Of a stretch of DNA of 24,466 bases, positions 23,587 through 24,466 are shown one piece after another. A program made the translations under genes and the position numbers. How positions within the stretch are numbered: position 1 is the stretch's first letter; each line of letters begins with the position of its first letter. This DNA comes from Polaromonas sp. UBA5171 (GTDB taxonomy: Bacteria > Pseudomonadota > Gammaproteobacteria > Burkholderiales > Burkholderiaceae_C). The stretch lies in contig DHWX01000048.1 of NCBI GenBank assembly GCA_002413395.1, positions 1 through 24,466 on the forward strand, read 5' to 3'. Under the pieces are notes generated by a model. The model was not told the origin of the DNA. It did not search any database and saw only the letters and a list, made by a program, of their open reading frames with translations.

Positions 23587-24445
23587 GATTTTTGGCACTG
23601 AAGGTGTCGCAGACCCGGATGCCACCGTTTTTCAGCCCGGCATTAAACCAGCGCTGTCGCTGGGCGCTGGTTCCGTGGGTGAAGCTCTCGGGCACCACCG
23701 CGCCACCGCTGGCGCGCTGCAACGCGTCGTCGCCGATTTTTGCGGCGGCGTTCATGGCTGATTCGACGTCTCCACCCTCCAGGATATGGCGGGAGTTGTC
23801 GGCGTTATGAGCCCACACGCCGGCAAAGCAATCAGCCTGCAGTTCGAGCCGCACGCTCAACGCGTTGTATTCGACCCTGCTGACACGGCCGCGCATCTGG
23901 TCCATCTTGGCGCTGATGCCCAGCAGGTTCTGCACATGATGACCCACCTCGTGAGAAATCACATAAGCCTGGGCAAATTCGCCGGGCGCGCCGAGGCGGT
24001 TTTTGAGGATTTCGTAAAACCCGAGGTTGATGTACACCTTTTGGTCGGCGGGGCAGTAAAACGGCCCCATGGCGGCTTGGCCCTGGCCGCAGGAGGTTTG
24101 CGTCGTCCCGCGGAACAGCACCAGGCGCAGTTCCTTGTAAGTGCCGCCGGCCTTGGTGAAGACGTCTTTTCAGACATCTTCGGTATCGGCCAGTACTGTG
24201 GCGACAAAGCTGGCCATGCGGTCATCGGCCGGCGGCCGATGCGCCGGTGCCTGCTGCACCTGAGCTGGCGGCGCCCCGCCGCTCAGAAGACCCAGTATCG
24301 TGAGCGGGTTGATGCCAAAAATCCATCCTCCCACCAGTGCCACCACGATGGTGACAATGCCGATGCTGCGACCACCCAGCAGCCCGCCGCCATCACCACG
24401 CCGGTCTTCTACATTGTCGGATTCCCGATTACCTTCCCATTTCAT
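23582..24445 (-). pseudogene. YpfJ-like neutral zinc metallopeptidase with in-frame stop
   Basis: The two open frames are one 287-codon gene in the same frame, interrupted only by TGA at 24170-24172 (codon 92). The start MKWEGNRESDNVEDRRG is typical of the family. A membrane anchor follows (SIGIVTIVVALVGGWIFGI). After the stop, reading on gives KDVFTKAGGTYKELRLVLFR, CGQGQAAMGPFYCPADQKVY, the zinc motif in ISHEVGHHVQNLLG (HExxH), and a C-terminal LELQADCFAGVWAH block with a further Glu ligand. Relatives have Trp at codon 92 (EDVW), so a single TGG-to-TGA change explains it. It may be a recent pseudogene, a sequencing error or a read-through stop. Internal restart at 24121 would lack the membrane anchor. 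Confidence 0.85.
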
Positions 24446-24466
24446 GATCGCTTATATGGATGCCTC

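Noticed and set aside
24170..24172. TGA as selenocysteine codon
   Set aside because: The family has Trp here, and no selenocysteine insertion hairpin was seen just downstream.

Overview
The window looks like part of a high-GC betaproteobacterial chromosome, most likely from the Comamonadaceae (Rhodoferax/Polaromonas-like). The case rests on protein character, on the content and order of the B12 genes, and on two short AT-rich repeats of a kind I associate with that family. No rRNA, tRNA or CRISPR array was seen.

Layout. (1) 1-1940 is a scar region. Two truncated IS3-family transposase fragments abut in opposite orientation near position 300. A diheme cytochrome c gene has lost its 5' part at the IS edge, and a frameshifted isochorismatase-family remnant lies opposite it. 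(2) 1972-14311 is a tightly packed minus-strand operon for late cobalamin synthesis and uptake. In transcription order it runs: small leader ORF (probable btuB remnant), cbiA, cobU, btuF, btuC, btuD, cobO, bluB, cbiB, cobD, cobQ, cobT, cobS, cobC. (3) 14399-14807 is the control region. Two B12-box riboswitches point away from each other about 37 bp apart, with a perfect 8-bp-arm palindrome between them. The minus one leads into the operon. The plus one leads into a second BluB gene at 14862. (4) 15636-24466 is housekeeping and decaying material: a CNNM/CorC-type membrane protein divergent from apaH, a broken PAS/GAF sensor that has lost its output domain, a small truncated ORF, a BrkB/YihY membrane protein, an RhlE-like DEAD-box helicase, and a YpfJ-like zinc metallopeptidase interrupted by one in-frame TGA.

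How the genes work together. BtuF, BtuC and BtuD import corrinoids across the inner membrane. CbiA amidates cobyrinate, CobO adenosylates the cobalt, and CobQ makes cobyric acid. CobD supplies aminopropanol phosphate, which CbiB attaches. CobU activates cobinamide. BluB makes the lower-ligand base dimethylbenzimidazole, CobT turns it into alpha-ribazole phosphate, and CobS and CobC finish the coenzyme. No corrin-ring genes are present here, so the ring is either made elsewhere in the genome or salvaged. The most notable points are the back-to-back riboswitches with their central palindrome, the two BluB paralogues in one B12 regulon, the apparent loss of btuB, and a BtuD with altered Walker B and D-loop residues.
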